From contig NZ_JIAN01000009.1 in assembly GCF_000688475.1 (NCBI RefSeq), positions 1 through 64,000 of the forward strand: 64,000 nucleotides of DNA. The letters run 5' to 3'. Positions 56,063 through 64,000 of the stretch are shown in pieces (the stretch's first letter is position 1; every line of letters begins with the position of its first letter). Below the pieces are notes generated by a model. That model ran no database searches. It saw only the letters and a program-made list of their open reading frames with translations, and was not told the origin of the DNA. The translations under genes and the position numbers were made by a program. This DNA comes from Cellulomonas sp. URHE0023 (GTDB lineage: Bacteria; Actinomycetota; Actinomycetes; Actinomycetales; Cellulomonadaceae).

Positions 56063-56526
56063 GGTCGGCACCAGAACAGGACGGTGCGCGTGGCGGTCGC
56101 GACGACGACGTCGTCCTGGTTGCGACCGGTGTGCTCGAGTGTCACCACACCTTGCCCGGGGCGCGACTGCGAGAGCCGCTTGTCCAGGACCACGGTCGAG
56201 GAGTAGAGCGTGTCGCCGTGGAACAGCGGGTGCGGGAACCGCACGTCGGTGAAGCCGAGGTTCGCGACGATCGTGCCCTGGGTGAGCTGGTCGACCGAGC
56301 TGCCCACCAGGACGGCCAAGGTCATCATCGAGTTCACGAGCCGCTGCCCGAACGGCTGCCCGGCGGACCATGCGGCGTCGAGGTGCAGCGCTTGGCCGTT
56401 CATCGTCAGCGTGCTGAACAGGACGTTGTCCGCCTCGGTCAGCGTGCGCCCGGGCCGGTGCAGGTACCGCGTGTCCAGCTCGAGCTCCTCGTAGTACAGC
56501 CCTCGCTGCTCGACGTCTCGAGTCAT
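56059..56526 (-). CDS. MaoC-like (hot-dog fold) hydratase
   Basis: A 155-residue single hot-dog domain. ETLTMNGQALHLDAAWSAG-like sequence (STLTMNGQALHLDAAW near residue 40) carries the MaoC catalytic Asp/His region, and GTIVANLGFTDVRFPHPLFHGDTLYSSTVVLDKR completes the fold. It probably hydrates an enoyl-CoA. Its position between the acyl-CoA dehydrogenase and citE is the same as in the Mycobacterium cluster (Rv2499c). Start and stop both overlap neighbours by 4 bases. Confidence 0.88.
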   Translation of the reverse strand: MTRDVEQRGLYYEELELDTRYLHRPGRTLTEADNVLFSTLTMNGQALHLDAAWSAGQPFGQRLVNSMMTLAVLVGSSVDQLTQGTIVANLGFTDVRFPHPLFHGDTLYSSTVVLDKRLSQSRPGQGVVTLEHTGRNQDDVVVATATRTVLFWCRP

Positions 56527-57698
56527 CGTGCCGCCCCGGCGAACCCCAGCTCGCGCGCGATGACCATGAGCTGGACCTCGGTGGTCCCCTCGCCGATCTC
56601 CAGGATCTTGGAGTCGCGGTAGTGCCGGCCCACCGGGTTCTCGTTCATGACGCCGTTGCCGCCGAAGATCTGCGCCGCGTCGCGCGCGTTGTCCATCGCG
56701 GCCTCGCTGCCGATCATCTTGGCCAGGCTGGCCTCGAGCTTGAACGGCTGGCCCGCCACCAGGCGGTTCGCGGCGTCGTACCAGGCCAGGCGCGCGGAGT
56801 GCACGCGGGCCTCCATCCGGGCGATCGTGAAGGCCACGTGCTGGTTGTCGCCGATCGGGTGGCCGAACACGTTGCGGCTCTTGGCGTAGCGCATGGCCTC
56901 CTCCAGGCAGCCCTGTGCCGCGCCCGTGCACAGCGCCGCGAACGCGACCCGGCCCTCGTCGAGGGTCTGGATGAACGACGCGAAGCCCCGCCCGCGCTCT
57001 CCGAGCAGGTTCTCCGCGGGGACGCGCACGTCCTCGAAGCGCAGCGGGTGCGTGTCGGAGGTGTGCCAGCCGACCTTGTCGTAGGGCGGCAGGACGGTGA
57101 AGCCGGGAGTGCCGCTGGGGACGAGGATCGCCGTGAGCTCCTTCTTGACCGAGCCGTCGGCACGCACGCTCTCGCCCGTCACCGCGGTGATGGTCACCAG
57201 GCGCGTGATCTTCGTGCCCGAGTTGGTGATGAACTGCTTGGTGCCGTTGATCACCCACTGACCGTCGACGAGCTCGGCCGTGGTCTTCGTCCCGGCGGCG
57301 TCCGAGCCTGCGTCTGCCTCGGTGAGCCCGAAGGCCGCCAGCGCGGTGCCCTGCGCGAGCATCGGGAGCCACTCCTGCTTCTGGGCCTCGGTCCCGCTGC
57401 GGAACACGGGCATGGCCCCCAGCCCCACCCCGGCCTCGAGCGTCACGGCGATGGACTGGTCGACGCGTGCGAGCTGCTCCACAGCCAGGCAGAGGTCGAT
57501 GTAGGTGCGCCCTTGGCCGCCGTACTCCGTGGGGAAGGGCAGGCCGAACAGTCCCATCGCGCCCATCTCGGCGATGATCTCGTAGGGCAGCTCCCGCAGC
57601 GTGTCGTACTTGTAGGCCGCGGGGGCCACGACGTTGTCCGCGAAGTCGCGCACCTCGTCGCGCAGTCGCTGCTGCTCGGGGCTCAGTCCGTAGCTCAT
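56523..57698 (-). CDS. Acyl-CoA dehydrogenase of leucine/branched-chain catabolism
   Basis: A 391-residue FAD enzyme that forms the alpha-beta double bond of an acyl-CoA. Signatures are FGLTEADAGSDAAGTKTTAEL near residue 130 and the C-terminal IGEGTTEVQ, whose E370 matches the classic MCAD-type catalytic base. Isovaleryl-CoA dehydrogenases carry the base elsewhere, so the substrate may not be isovaleryl-CoA. The gene corresponds in order to Mycobacterium fadE19. ATG 57698 overlaps the carboxylase alpha stop. Confidence 0.9.
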   Translation of the reverse strand: MSYGLSPEQQRLRDEVRDFADNVVAPAAYKYDTLRELPYEIIAEMGAMGLFGLPFPTEYGGQGRTYIDLCLAVEQLARVDQSIAVTLEAGVGLGAMPVFRSGTEAQKQEWLPMLAQGTALAAFGLTEADAGSDAAGTKTTAELVDGQWVINGTKQFITNSGTKITRLVTITAVTGESVRADGSVKKELTAILVPSGTPGFTVLPPYDKVGWHTSDTHPLRFEDVRVPAENLLGERGRGFASFIQTLDEGRVAFAALCTGAAQGCLEEAMRYAKSRNVFGHPIGDNQHVAFTIARMEARVHSARLAWYDAANRLVAGQPFKLEASLAKMIGSEAAMDNARDAAQIFGGNGVMNENPVGRHYRDSKILEIGEGTTEVQLMVIARELGFAGAAR

Positions 57699-59635
57699 TC
57701 CGGATCCCTTCGTGGGGGGTGTGGCGTGAGGGTGGCGACCACTCGGTCGAGGGTCACCTGCTCGGCCGGTCGGACCGAGAGCGTGACGACGCCGTCGCAC
57801 GGCGCAGTGATCCGGTGCTCCATCTTCATGGCCTCGATCGTCAGCAGAACCTGTCCGACGACCACGTCGTCGCCGGTCGCCACGTCGATCGAGACGACGG
57901 TGCCGGGCATCGGGGAACGGACCTGCGGGTCCACCGTCCTGGTGCCGCGCGCTCGCCCCGCGAGGTCGTCGGCCAGCCGCTCGATGCGGCTCCGGAAGCG
58001 GAGCGCGAACGCCGACCCGCCCTCGCCGACCCACGTGATGGGGCCGTCCGCAGCGAGGCGCAGCCGGTGCACGACGCCGTCGACCTCGACCGTCCCCGGC
58101 GCTGAGGACGAGGCCGTCACCGGCGGCGCGTCGCCGACGGTCACCGTTGGGCCGGCGACGGACACCTCGACACCGTCGACGTCGTACAGAACCGGGCGCC
58201 GGTCGCCCACGTGCCAGCCGTCGGATCGCCATGGGCCGGTGCCGTCGTCACGCCGCGACAGCGCCGCCGCGGTGTACGCCGCGACCGAGGGCGTCCGCTG
58301 CACCAGGCCCGGGATGAGCCGCCCGAGCAGGCCCGTGTCGAGCCGACCTTCGCGGACGTCGTCGTCGGACAGGACCTGCCGCAGGAACTCGATGTTGGTC
58401 CGGACGCCCAGCACGGTGGTGCGCGACAGGGCGCCGTCCAGCCGCGCGATGGCCTCGGCCCGGGTGGGCGCCCAGGCGATCACCTTGGCGAGCATCGGGT
58501 CGTACCCGGACCCGATCACCAGTCCCTCGACCAGCGAGCTGTCCACCCGGACGCCCTCCCCCGACGGCTCGTCGAGCAGGAGCACGGTCCCGGCGGACGG
58601 CAGGAACTCGTGCGACGGGTCCTCGGCGTAGACGCGCGCCTCGACCGCGTGGCCCGCCAGGACCACGTCCTGCTGGGTGATCGTCAGCCGCTCGCCGGCG
58701 GCGACCCGCAGCTGCCACTCGACCAGGTCGAGTCCCGTGACCAGCTCGGTGACCGGGTGCTCCACCTGCAGCCGGGTGTTCATCTCCATGAAGAAGAACT
58801 CCGTCGGCGCCACGTCGGACACCAGGAACTCGACGGTTCCCGCGCCGAGGTAGCCGACGCTCCGAGCGACCTCGCACGCCGCCTCGCCGATCGCGGCTCT
58901 GGTCGCCTCGTCGAGAAGCGGCGACGGCGCCTCCTCGATGACCTTCTGGTGCCGGCGCTGCAGCGAGCACTCACGTTCGCCGAGGTGGATGACGTTGTCG
59001 AACGCGTCGGCCAGCAGCTGCACCTCGATGTGCCGCGGGGTCCGTACCAGGCGCTCGAGCAGCAGGGTGTCGTCGCCGAACGCGGCCGCGGCGACACGCC
59101 GCGAGCCGGCCAGCGCGGCTGCGAGCTCCGAGGGCTCCGCCACGACCGACATGCCCTTGCCACCGCCGCCCGCGGAGGGCTTCACCAGCAGCGGGTACCC
59201 GACCCGGTCGGCGGCGTCCTGGTCGGCAGCTCCGGTCAGCGCCACCCCGGGGATCACCGCGACCCCCGCGGCGGCGACGTGCTCTTTGGCGCGGATCTTG
59301 TCGGCCATGACGTCCAGGGCCTTGACGCCGGGGCCGACGAACACCAGACCGGCCGCGTCGCACGCGCGCGCGAGGTCGGGGTTCTCCGAGAGGAAGCCGT
59401 AGCCGGGGTGGATCGCCTCCGCACCGGTCTCCCTCGCGGCGTGAACCACCGACTCGATCGACAGGTAGCTCTCGATCAGGATGGCGTCGTCGGCGCGCGT
59501 GACGTGGAGCGCACCGCGGTCGGCCGGCGTGAACACCGCGACGGCACGGATGCCGAGCCGGTGCAGGGTGGAGATCACCCGGCACGCGATCTCTCCGCGG
59601 TTGGCGACGAGCACGGTTTGGAACATGGTGCTCAC
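57695..59635 (-). CDS. accA1: Acyl-CoA (probably 3-methylcrotonyl-CoA) carboxylase alpha subunit, biotin carboxylase/BCCP
   Basis: A 646-residue biotin-dependent subunit. The ATP-grasp biotin carboxylase begins [32 protein letters not shown] and contains [26 protein letters not shown] and EARVYAEDP. The C-terminal biotinyl domain has EAMKMEH (biotin Lys about 604). Its partner is the following carboxyltransferase gene. Gene order matches Mycobacterium accD1-accA1, reported as 3-methylcrotonyl-CoA carboxylase of leucine breakdown. GTG 59635 overlaps the beta stop; ATG 59626 is an alternative. Confidence 0.93.
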   Translation of the reverse strand: MSTMFQTVLVANRGEIACRVISTLHRLGIRAVAVFTPADRGALHVTRADDAILIESYLSIESVVHAARETGAEAIHPGYGFLSENPDLARACDAAGLVFVGPGVKALDVMADKIRAKEHVAAAGVAVIPGVALTGAADQDAADRVGYPLLVKPSAGGGGKGMSVVAEPSELAAALAGSRRVAAAAFGDDTLLLERLVRTPRHIEVQLLADAFDNVIHLGERECSLQRRHQKVIEEAPSPLLDEATRAAIGEAACEVARSVGYLGAGTVEFLVSDVAPTEFFFMEMNTRLQVEHPVTELVTGLDLVEWQLRVAAGERLTITQQDVVLAGHAVEARVYAEDPSHEFLPSAGTVLLLDEPSGEGVRVDSSLVEGLVIGSGYDPMLAKVIAWAPTRAEAIARLDGALSRTTVLGVRTNIEFLRQVLSDDDVREGRLDTGLLGRLIPGLVQRTPSVAAYTAAALSRRDDGTGPWRSDGWHVGDRRPVLYDVDGVEVSVAGPTVTVGDAPPVTASSSAPGTVEVDGVVHRLRLAADGPITWVGEGGSAFALRFRSRIERLADDLAGRARGTRTVDPQVRSPMPGTVVSIDVATGDDVVVGQVLLTIEAMKMEHRITAPCDGVVTLSVRPAEQVTLDRVVATLTPHPPRRDPE

Positions 59636-61230
59636 ATCCGGAACAGGCCGAGGCGCGGCTCGGGCAGCGGCACGCCCGCGCAGACGTCGAGGGCCATGCC
59701 GAGGACCCGCCGGGTGTCGGCGGGGTCGATGATCCCGTCGTCCCACAGCCGCGCGGTCGCGTAGTACGGGCTGCCCTGGGTCTCGTACTGCTCACGCAGG
59801 GGGGCCTTGAAGGCCTCTTCGTCCTCGACGCTCCAGTCGTCGCCGAGCTGGTCGCGCCGGATGGTCGCCAGGACCGACGACGCCTGCGGGCCGCCCATGA
59901 CCGAGATCCGGCTCGCGGGCCACATCCACAGGAACCGCGGCGAGTAGGCGCGACCGCACATCGAGTAGTTGCCGGCCCCGAACGAGCCGCCGATGACGAC
60001 GGTCAGCTTGGGCACGCGGGTCGTCGCCACCGCGGTGACCATCTTGGCGCCGTGCTTCGCGATGCCGCCCGCCTCGTAGTCGCGCCCGACCATGAAGCCG
60101 TTGACGTTCTGCAGGAACACCAGCGGGATGCCCCGCTGGTCGCAGAGCTCGATGAAGTGCGCCCCCTTGAGCGCGGACTCGCTGAACAGCACCCCGTTGT
60201 TCGCGACGATGCCCACGGGGTGCCCGTGCAGGCGCGCGAAGCCGGTCACCAACGTGGTCCCGTACTCGCGCTTGAACTCGTGCAGCTCGCTCCCGTCCAC
60301 CAGCCGCGCGATGACCTCGTGCACGTCGTACGGGGTCAGCAGGTCGGTGGGGACCACGCCGTACAGCTCGCTCTCGTCGACCTTCGGGGGCCTCGGCGGT
60401 TGGACGTCCCACGCGGTGTGTCGGGGCGCGGGCAGCGTCGCGACGATGTCCCGCACGATCTGCAGCGCGTGCGCGTCGTTCTCCGCCAGGTGGTCCGTCA
60501 CCCCGGACCTGCGCGAGTGCAGCTCCCCGCCGCCGAGGTCCTCGGCGGTCACCACCTCGCCGGTCGCGGCCTTCACCAGCGGCGGTCCGCCGAGGAAGAT
60601 CGTGCCCTGGTCGCGCACGATCACGGTCTCGTCTGACATGGCCGGCACGTAGGCGCCGCCGGCCGTGCACGAGCCCATCACGCACGCGATCTGCGGGATG
60701 GCCTCCGCCGACATGCGCGCCTGGTTGAAGAAGATCCGACCGAAGTGGTCGCGGTCCGGGAACACCTCGTCCTGCTTGGGCAGGAACGCGCCGCCGGAGT
60801 CCACGAGGTAGATGCACGGCAGCCGGTTCTCCAGCGCGATCTCCTGCGCCCGCAGGTGCTTCTTGACCGTCAGCGGGTAGTAGGTCCCACCCTTCACCGT
60901 CGCGTCGTTGGACAGCACCATGACGTGCCGCCCGTGGACGAGCCCGATGCCCGCGATGACTCCGGCGCCCGGCGCCTCACCGTCGTAGAGACCGTCCGCG
61001 GCGAGCGGCGCGACCTCGAGGAACGGGCTGCCGTCGTCGAGCAGCACGTCGATCCGCTCGCGGGGCAGCAGCTTGCCGCGGGCCACGTGCCGCTCGCGGG
61101 AGCGTTCCGGTCCGCCGAGGGCAGCGGTGCGCAGCCTGTCGTCCAGCTCCGCGACGAGGGCACGCTGGGAGGCGTCGTTCGTCCGGAACGCGTCTGCGGC
61201 GGGGTCGGCCGTCGTGCTGAGCATCTCCAT
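59632..61230 (-). CDS. accD1: Acyl-CoA (probably 3-methylcrotonyl-CoA) carboxylase beta subunit, carboxyltransferase
   Basis: A 532-residue crotonase-fold carboxyltransferase. Motifs include [93 protein letters not shown], and [33 protein letters not shown], which fits 3-methylcrotonyl-CoA carboxylase rather than propionyl-CoA carboxylase. First gene of the accD1-accA1-acyl-CoA dehydrogenase-MaoC-citE operon. ATG 61230 has GGAG 9 bases upstream; ATG 61224 and GTG 61245 are alternatives. Confidence 0.93.
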   Translation of the reverse strand: MEMLSTTADPAADAFRTNDASQRALVAELDDRLRTAALGGPERSRERHVARGKLLPRERIDVLLDDGSPFLEVAPLAADGLYDGEAPGAGVIAGIGLVHGRHVMVLSNDATVKGGTYYPLTVKKHLRAQEIALENRLPCIYLVDSGGAFLPKQDEVFPDRDHFGRIFFNQARMSAEAIPQIACVMGSCTAGGAYVPAMSDETVIVRDQGTIFLGGPPLVKAATGEVVTAEDLGGGELHSRRSGVTDHLAENDAHALQIVRDIVATLPAPRHTAWDVQPPRPPKVDESELYGVVPTDLLTPYDVHEVIARLVDGSELHEFKREYGTTLVTGFARLHGHPVGIVANNGVLFSESALKGAHFIELCDQRGIPLVFLQNVNGFMVGRDYEAGGIAKHGAKMVTAVATTRVPKLTVVIGGSFGAGNYSMCGRAYSPRFLWMWPASRISVMGGPQASSVLATIRRDQLGDDWSVEDEEAFKAPLREQYETQGSPYYATARLWDDGIIDPADTRRVLGMALDVCAGVPLPEPRLGLFRM

Positions 61231-61266
61231 CGACGCTGTCTCCACGGGGTGGTGGGAGAAGGCAAC

Positions 61267-61288
61267 TCAGTTAGGGATCGCTAACTGA
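61267..61288. promoter_or_regulatory. Palindromic operator for TetR regulator of the carboxylase operon
   Basis: TCAGTTAG-ggatcg-CTAACTGA is a perfect inverted repeat with 8-bp arms and a 6-bp spacer, in the 126-base gap between the carboxylase operon and the divergent TetR gene. It is the obvious binding site for that regulator. Confidence 0.7.
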
Positions 61289-61356
61289 AATCAGGCTACA
61301 GTTCTCCCACGCCGTTGTCCACGAAGGAGCCCACCAGGGCTCCGCGAAGGAGCGCC

Positions 61357-61953
61357 ATGGCCGAGACGCTGGACGCTCTGCCGACGGCCCGCGGTCGCGC
61401 CAAGGCCGAGCGCCGCGCCGCTCTGCTGTCATCCGCAGCGCACCTGTTCGCGACCCGCGGCTTCGACGGCGTATCCATCGAGGACCTCGGCGCGTCCGTC
61501 GGCATCAGCGGTCCCGCGGTCTACCGCCACTTCACCAGCAAGCAGGCCGTCCTCGCCGCGCTCCTGATCGGGGTCAGCGACGGACTGCTCGTCGGCGGTC
61601 GAGCCGTGGTGGACTCCGCCGACGACGACCCGGCCGCACTGCGGGCGCTCGTCCGGTTCCACGTCGAGTTCGCACTGCGCGACCCCGACGTGATCCGTGT
61701 GCAGGACCGGGACCTCGCCGCACTGTCGCTGCGGGATCGCGAGTCGGTGCGTGACCTCCAGCGTCGCTACGTCGGCCTGTGGGTCGACGTGCTCGGCCGG
61801 CTGCGCCCCTCGACCGAGCGCGCCGAGCTGCGGCTGCGTGCCCAGGCGACGTTCGGCCTGCTCAACAGCACCCCGCACAGCGCCCGGTCGGTCACCGCGG
61901 CCCGGACCCGGGCGCTGCTGGAGGAGATGGCGCTGGCCGCCCTCGACCAGTGA
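61357..61953 (+). CDS. TetR-family regulator of leucine/branched-chain catabolism (BkaR/LiuR-like)
   Basis: A 198-residue TetR protein. HTH: LLSSAAHLFATRGFDGVSIEDLGASVGISGPAVYRHFTSKQAVLAALL, followed by a helical ligand domain. ATG 61357 has AAGGAG 5 bases upstream; a TTG-type upstream start gives no ribosome site. In Mycobacterium an equivalent TetR gene (Rv2506) lies beside the same cluster. It probably represses the carboxylase operon through the palindrome at 61267-61288, with an acyl-CoA intermediate as inducer (inference). Confidence 0.9.
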   Translation: MAETLDALPTARGRAKAERRAALLSSAAHLFATRGFDGVSIEDLGASVGISGPAVYRHFTSKQAVLAALLIGVSDGLLVGGRAVVDSADDDPAALRALVRFHVEFALRDPDVIRVQDRDLAALSLRDRESVRDLQRRYVGLWVDVLGRLRPSTERAELRLRAQATFGLLNSTPHSARSVTAARTRALLEEMALAALDQ

Positions 61954-61959
61954 CGCCGG

Positions 61960-63411
61960 CTACACCATCGACAGCACCGATCCCGGGCGAGCGAGGATCG
62001 CGCCGACATCTGTGAGGAAGTGGGCGGCCTCGGCGCCGTCGACAAGACGGTGGTCGAAGGACACGCTCAGCGTCATCACGTGCCGGAGCGCGATCTGGTC
62101 CTGGAACTCCCACGGTTGCCGACGGATCGCGCCCATCGCCAGGATCGCCGCCTGACCCGGCACCAGGATGGGCGTGCCCGTGTCGACGCCGAGGACCCCG
62201 ATGTTGGTGATCGTGATCGTCCCGCCCGCCAGGTCGGCCGGGGTGGTGGTGCCCGCCCGTGCAGCCTCCGTGAGCGCCCCGATCGCGTCGGCCAGCTCGG
62301 GGAGCCTGAGCCCGTCGGCGTCCTTGACGCACGGCACGAGCAGCCCGCGTGGGGTGTCCGCAGCGATGCCGAGGTTCACGTACCCGTACTGGACGATCTC
62401 CCCGGCGGCGTCGTCCCAGCGCGCGTTGAGCGTCGGGTTGCGGCGCAGCGCGATCGCCACCGCCTTGGCGACGAGCGTCAGGATCGAGATGCGATGCCCC
62501 GCGAGGACGCGGTCTGCCCGGAACTGCTCGAGCAGCTCCAGGGTGGGCGTCACGTCGACCGTGAGCGAGGTCGACGCGTGCGGTGCGGTGAACGCGCTCG
62601 CCACCATCGCTGCGGCGGTCTGCTTGCGAACACCCGAGATGGGCGTCCGAACCTCCCTCGCCGCTCCCCCGTTCGGCGGGCTCGCGGGTTCGTGCGCGGC
62701 AGCCGCTCGGACTGTGCCGCCGCTCGCCGTTGCCCCGCCCACGCGGCCCCCTGCGGGCCTGACGGTCCCAGACCTGGAGGCCGGCCGGCCCGCGGTCGCC
62801 GCACGAGCCTGCGCAACCGGAGCGGGATCGGCCCCCGAGACCACGTGCAGGACGTCCTCGCGCGTGATCATGCCGTCCTTGCCGCTCCCGTCGACCTTGT
62901 TCAGGTCGACGCCGAGATCGTGCGCGAGCTTGCGCACGGGCGGGAGCACCTTCGGCCCGACTCGACGGGCCGACAGCGCCACGGCAGCGGCGTCCTCGGC
63001 GGTCGCGTGCGCTGCGGCCCAGGCCGCCGACCGCGACCGGCGCCGCGGCCGGGCCGAGGTCTCCGCCAGCGGCCCGTACCCGACGAGCACCGAGGTCCGC
63101 GCGGGCGCTGCCGGATCCGGCGGGACGTCCGCTGCAGGGTGGGGCGTCCCGGCGCTCTCGACGACGCTCGGCTCGTCGACCGCGACCGTCAGCAGTGCCG
63201 ACCCGACCGGGACGGTGGCGCCGGGCTCGACGAGCAGCTCGGCGACCACCCCCGCGTAGGGCGACGGCAGCTGCACCAGCGCCTTGGCTGTCTCCACCTC
63301 GGCGACCACCTGGTTCAGCTCGACCGTGTCGCCCACCGCCACGGACCACTCGACCAGGTCGGACTCGGTCAGACCCTCACCGAGGTCGGGCAGCGTGATG
63401 GTCCTGATCAT
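61960..63411 (-). CDS. bkdC: Branched-chain 2-oxo acid dehydrogenase E2 (dihydrolipoamide acyltransferase)
   Basis: A 483-residue E2. One N-terminal lipoyl domain (VEVETAK, lipoyl Lys K43), an E3-binding domain (VLPPVRKLAHDLGVDLNKVDGSGKDGMITREDV, about 155-190), an Ala/Pro-rich linker, and the C-terminal catalytic domain ending with SFDHRLVDGAEAAHFL (H454, D458). It transfers the branched acyl group to CoA. ATG 63411 overlaps the bkdB stop (ATGA), with GGAGGG upstream. Products feed the accA1/accD1 pathway encoded next door. Confidence 0.95.
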   Translation of the reverse strand: MIRTITLPDLGEGLTESDLVEWSVAVGDTVELNQVVAEVETAKALVQLPSPYAGVVAELLVEPGATVPVGSALLTVAVDEPSVVESAGTPHPAADVPPDPAAPARTSVLVGYGPLAETSARPRRRSRSAAWAAAHATAEDAAAVALSARRVGPKVLPPVRKLAHDLGVDLNKVDGSGKDGMITREDVLHVVSGADPAPVAQARAATAGRPASRSGTVRPAGGRVGGATASGGTVRAAAAHEPASPPNGGAAREVRTPISGVRKQTAAAMVASAFTAPHASTSLTVDVTPTLELLEQFRADRVLAGHRISILTLVAKAVAIALRRNPTLNARWDDAAGEIVQYGYVNLGIAADTPRGLLVPCVKDADGLRLPELADAIGALTEAARAGTTTPADLAGGTITITNIGVLGVDTGTPILVPGQAAILAMGAIRRQPWEFQDQIALRHVMTLSVSFDHRLVDGAEAAHFLTDVGAILARPGSVLSMV

Positions 63412-64000
63412 GACGCCCTCCACCCGGTCAGTGAGTGCGCCCTGCCCATGACGCGATCCACCGCATCGAGAAGCCGGTCGAGATCGGGCAGGAAGTGGTC
63501 CTCGGACTTGGCGGCGGGGTACGGGGTGTCGAACCCGGTGACGCGCACGGGCGCAGCCTTGAGCACGTCGAAGCAGCGGTCCACGATGCTCGCCGCGATC
63601 TCCGCACCGAGCCCACCGCTGCGCTGCGCCTCGTGCGTCACCACGAGCCGACCGGTCTTGCGCACGGACACCTCGAGCGTGTCGAGGTCGAGCGGTGACA
63701 GCGAGCGCAGGTCGACGACCTCGACGGACAGCCCGTCGTCCAGTGCTGCGAGCGCGGCGTCCCGCGCGGTCACGACGAGCGGACCGTATGCGGCGAGCGT
63801 GACGTCGGTTCCCTCGACGACGACGCGTGCACGGTCGAGCGCGAGGGCGCCGACGAGCTCGTCGGACACCTCGCCCTTGACCCAGTACCGGCGTTTGGGC
63901 TCGAAGAACACCACAGGGTCGTCGCAGGCGATCGCCTGGCGGATCATCGTGTGCGCGTCCTGCGGGTTCGCGCAGGTCACCACGCGCAGGCCGGGCGTGT
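63408..64000 (-). CDS. bkdB: Branched-chain 2-oxo acid dehydrogenase E1 beta subunit (N-terminus beyond window)
   Basis: The C-terminal 197 residues are present. TPGLRVVTCANPQDAHTMIRQAIACDDPVVFFEPKRRYW is the phosphate-binding/dimer-loop region of E1 beta, followed by the transketolase C-terminal domain (VVDLRSLSPLDLDTLEVSVRKTGRLVVTHEAQRSGGLGAEIAASI). It decarboxylates branched 2-oxo acids with E1 alpha, expected just beyond the right edge. Its stop overlaps the bkdC start. Confidence 0.95.
   Translation of the reverse strand, partial: TPGLRVVTCANPQDAHTMIRQAIACDDPVVFFEPKRRYWVKGEVSDELVGALALDRARVVVEGTDVTLAAYGPLVVTARDAALAALDDGLSVEVVDLRSLSPLDLDTLEVSVRKTGRLVVTHEAQRSGGLGAEIAASIVDRCFDVLKAAPVRVTGFDTPYPAAKSEDHFLPDLDRLLDAVDRVMGRAHSLTGWRAS

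Overview
This window is GC-rich, tightly packed DNA from a high-GC Gram-positive bacterium (Actinomycetota). Evidence includes GTG starts, operons chained by 4-nt ATGA/GTGA overlaps, a TCGAAC-N4-GTTCG LexA box, an actinobacterial-type SufR-like regulator, and a leucine/branched-chain catabolic cluster in the same order as the Mycobacterium accD1-accA1-fadE19-MaoC-citE-bkd block. The mix of nitrate respiration, NirK, DUF4214/RCC1 secreted proteins and DUF5808 fits Micrococcales, plausibly Cellulomonadaceae, but the genus is inference. No rRNA, tRNA, IS element, prophage or CRISPR array was seen. No gene-free stretch exceeds about 235 bases; the longest gaps are 42978-43208 and 37525-37747, where I see no gene.

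Layout. 1-4320 is accessory-like: a very large secreted protein (minus, running off the left edge) with a PD-(D/E)XK-like motif set, a von Willebrand factor D-like domain and PPC-like repeats, divergent from a PIN-domain protein. 4413-5330 is a small HtrA-type protease. 5327-18585 is an anaerobic nitrogen respiration block: a copper nitrite reductase fused to a membrane domain and an extra cupredoxin, an NnrS-like membrane protein, a cysteine-bearing HTH regulator, then narK-narGHJI and a DUF2249 protein. 18636-20852 is a secreted DUF4214/RCC1-like protein. 20970-23154 holds SOS-controlled dinB, a hexapeptide-repeat protein and an SRPBCC protein. 23368-25605 is a divergent MFS efflux pump/TetR pair. 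25708-27803 has a DUF5808 protein and a two-gene encapsulin/DyP-peroxidase operon. 28003-36322 is recC-recB-recD.

36367-41470 contains an unknown membrane protein, a seven-repeat beta-propeller lectin fused to a metzincin protease without signal peptide, a HEAT-repeat protein, and a Ser/Thr kinase overlapping a lipoprotein. 41502-46021 has an amino-acid permease, an InhA-like enoyl reductase, a nitronate monooxygenase-like protein and an unknown protein. 46029-53661 is a complete histidine utilisation operon (hutH-hutU-M20 amidohydrolase-hutF-hutI) divergent from its likely IclR regulator, with a perfect 16-bp palindrome between them. 53847-55077 is a pair of overlapping unknown membrane proteins with lower GC. 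55229-64000 is the leucine/branched-chain catabolic region: citE, MaoC, acyl-CoA dehydrogenase, carboxylase alpha and beta subunits, a TetR regulator with a palindromic operator, and bkdC/bkdB (bkdB cut by the right edge).

Together the window shows a facultative organism that respires nitrate to nitrite and probably reduces nitrite to NO (no NO or N2O reductase gene is in view), and grows on histidine and leucine. The least explained parts are the secreted nuclease-like/VWD protein, the propeller-metzincin with its HEAT partner, and the membrane pair at 53847-55077.
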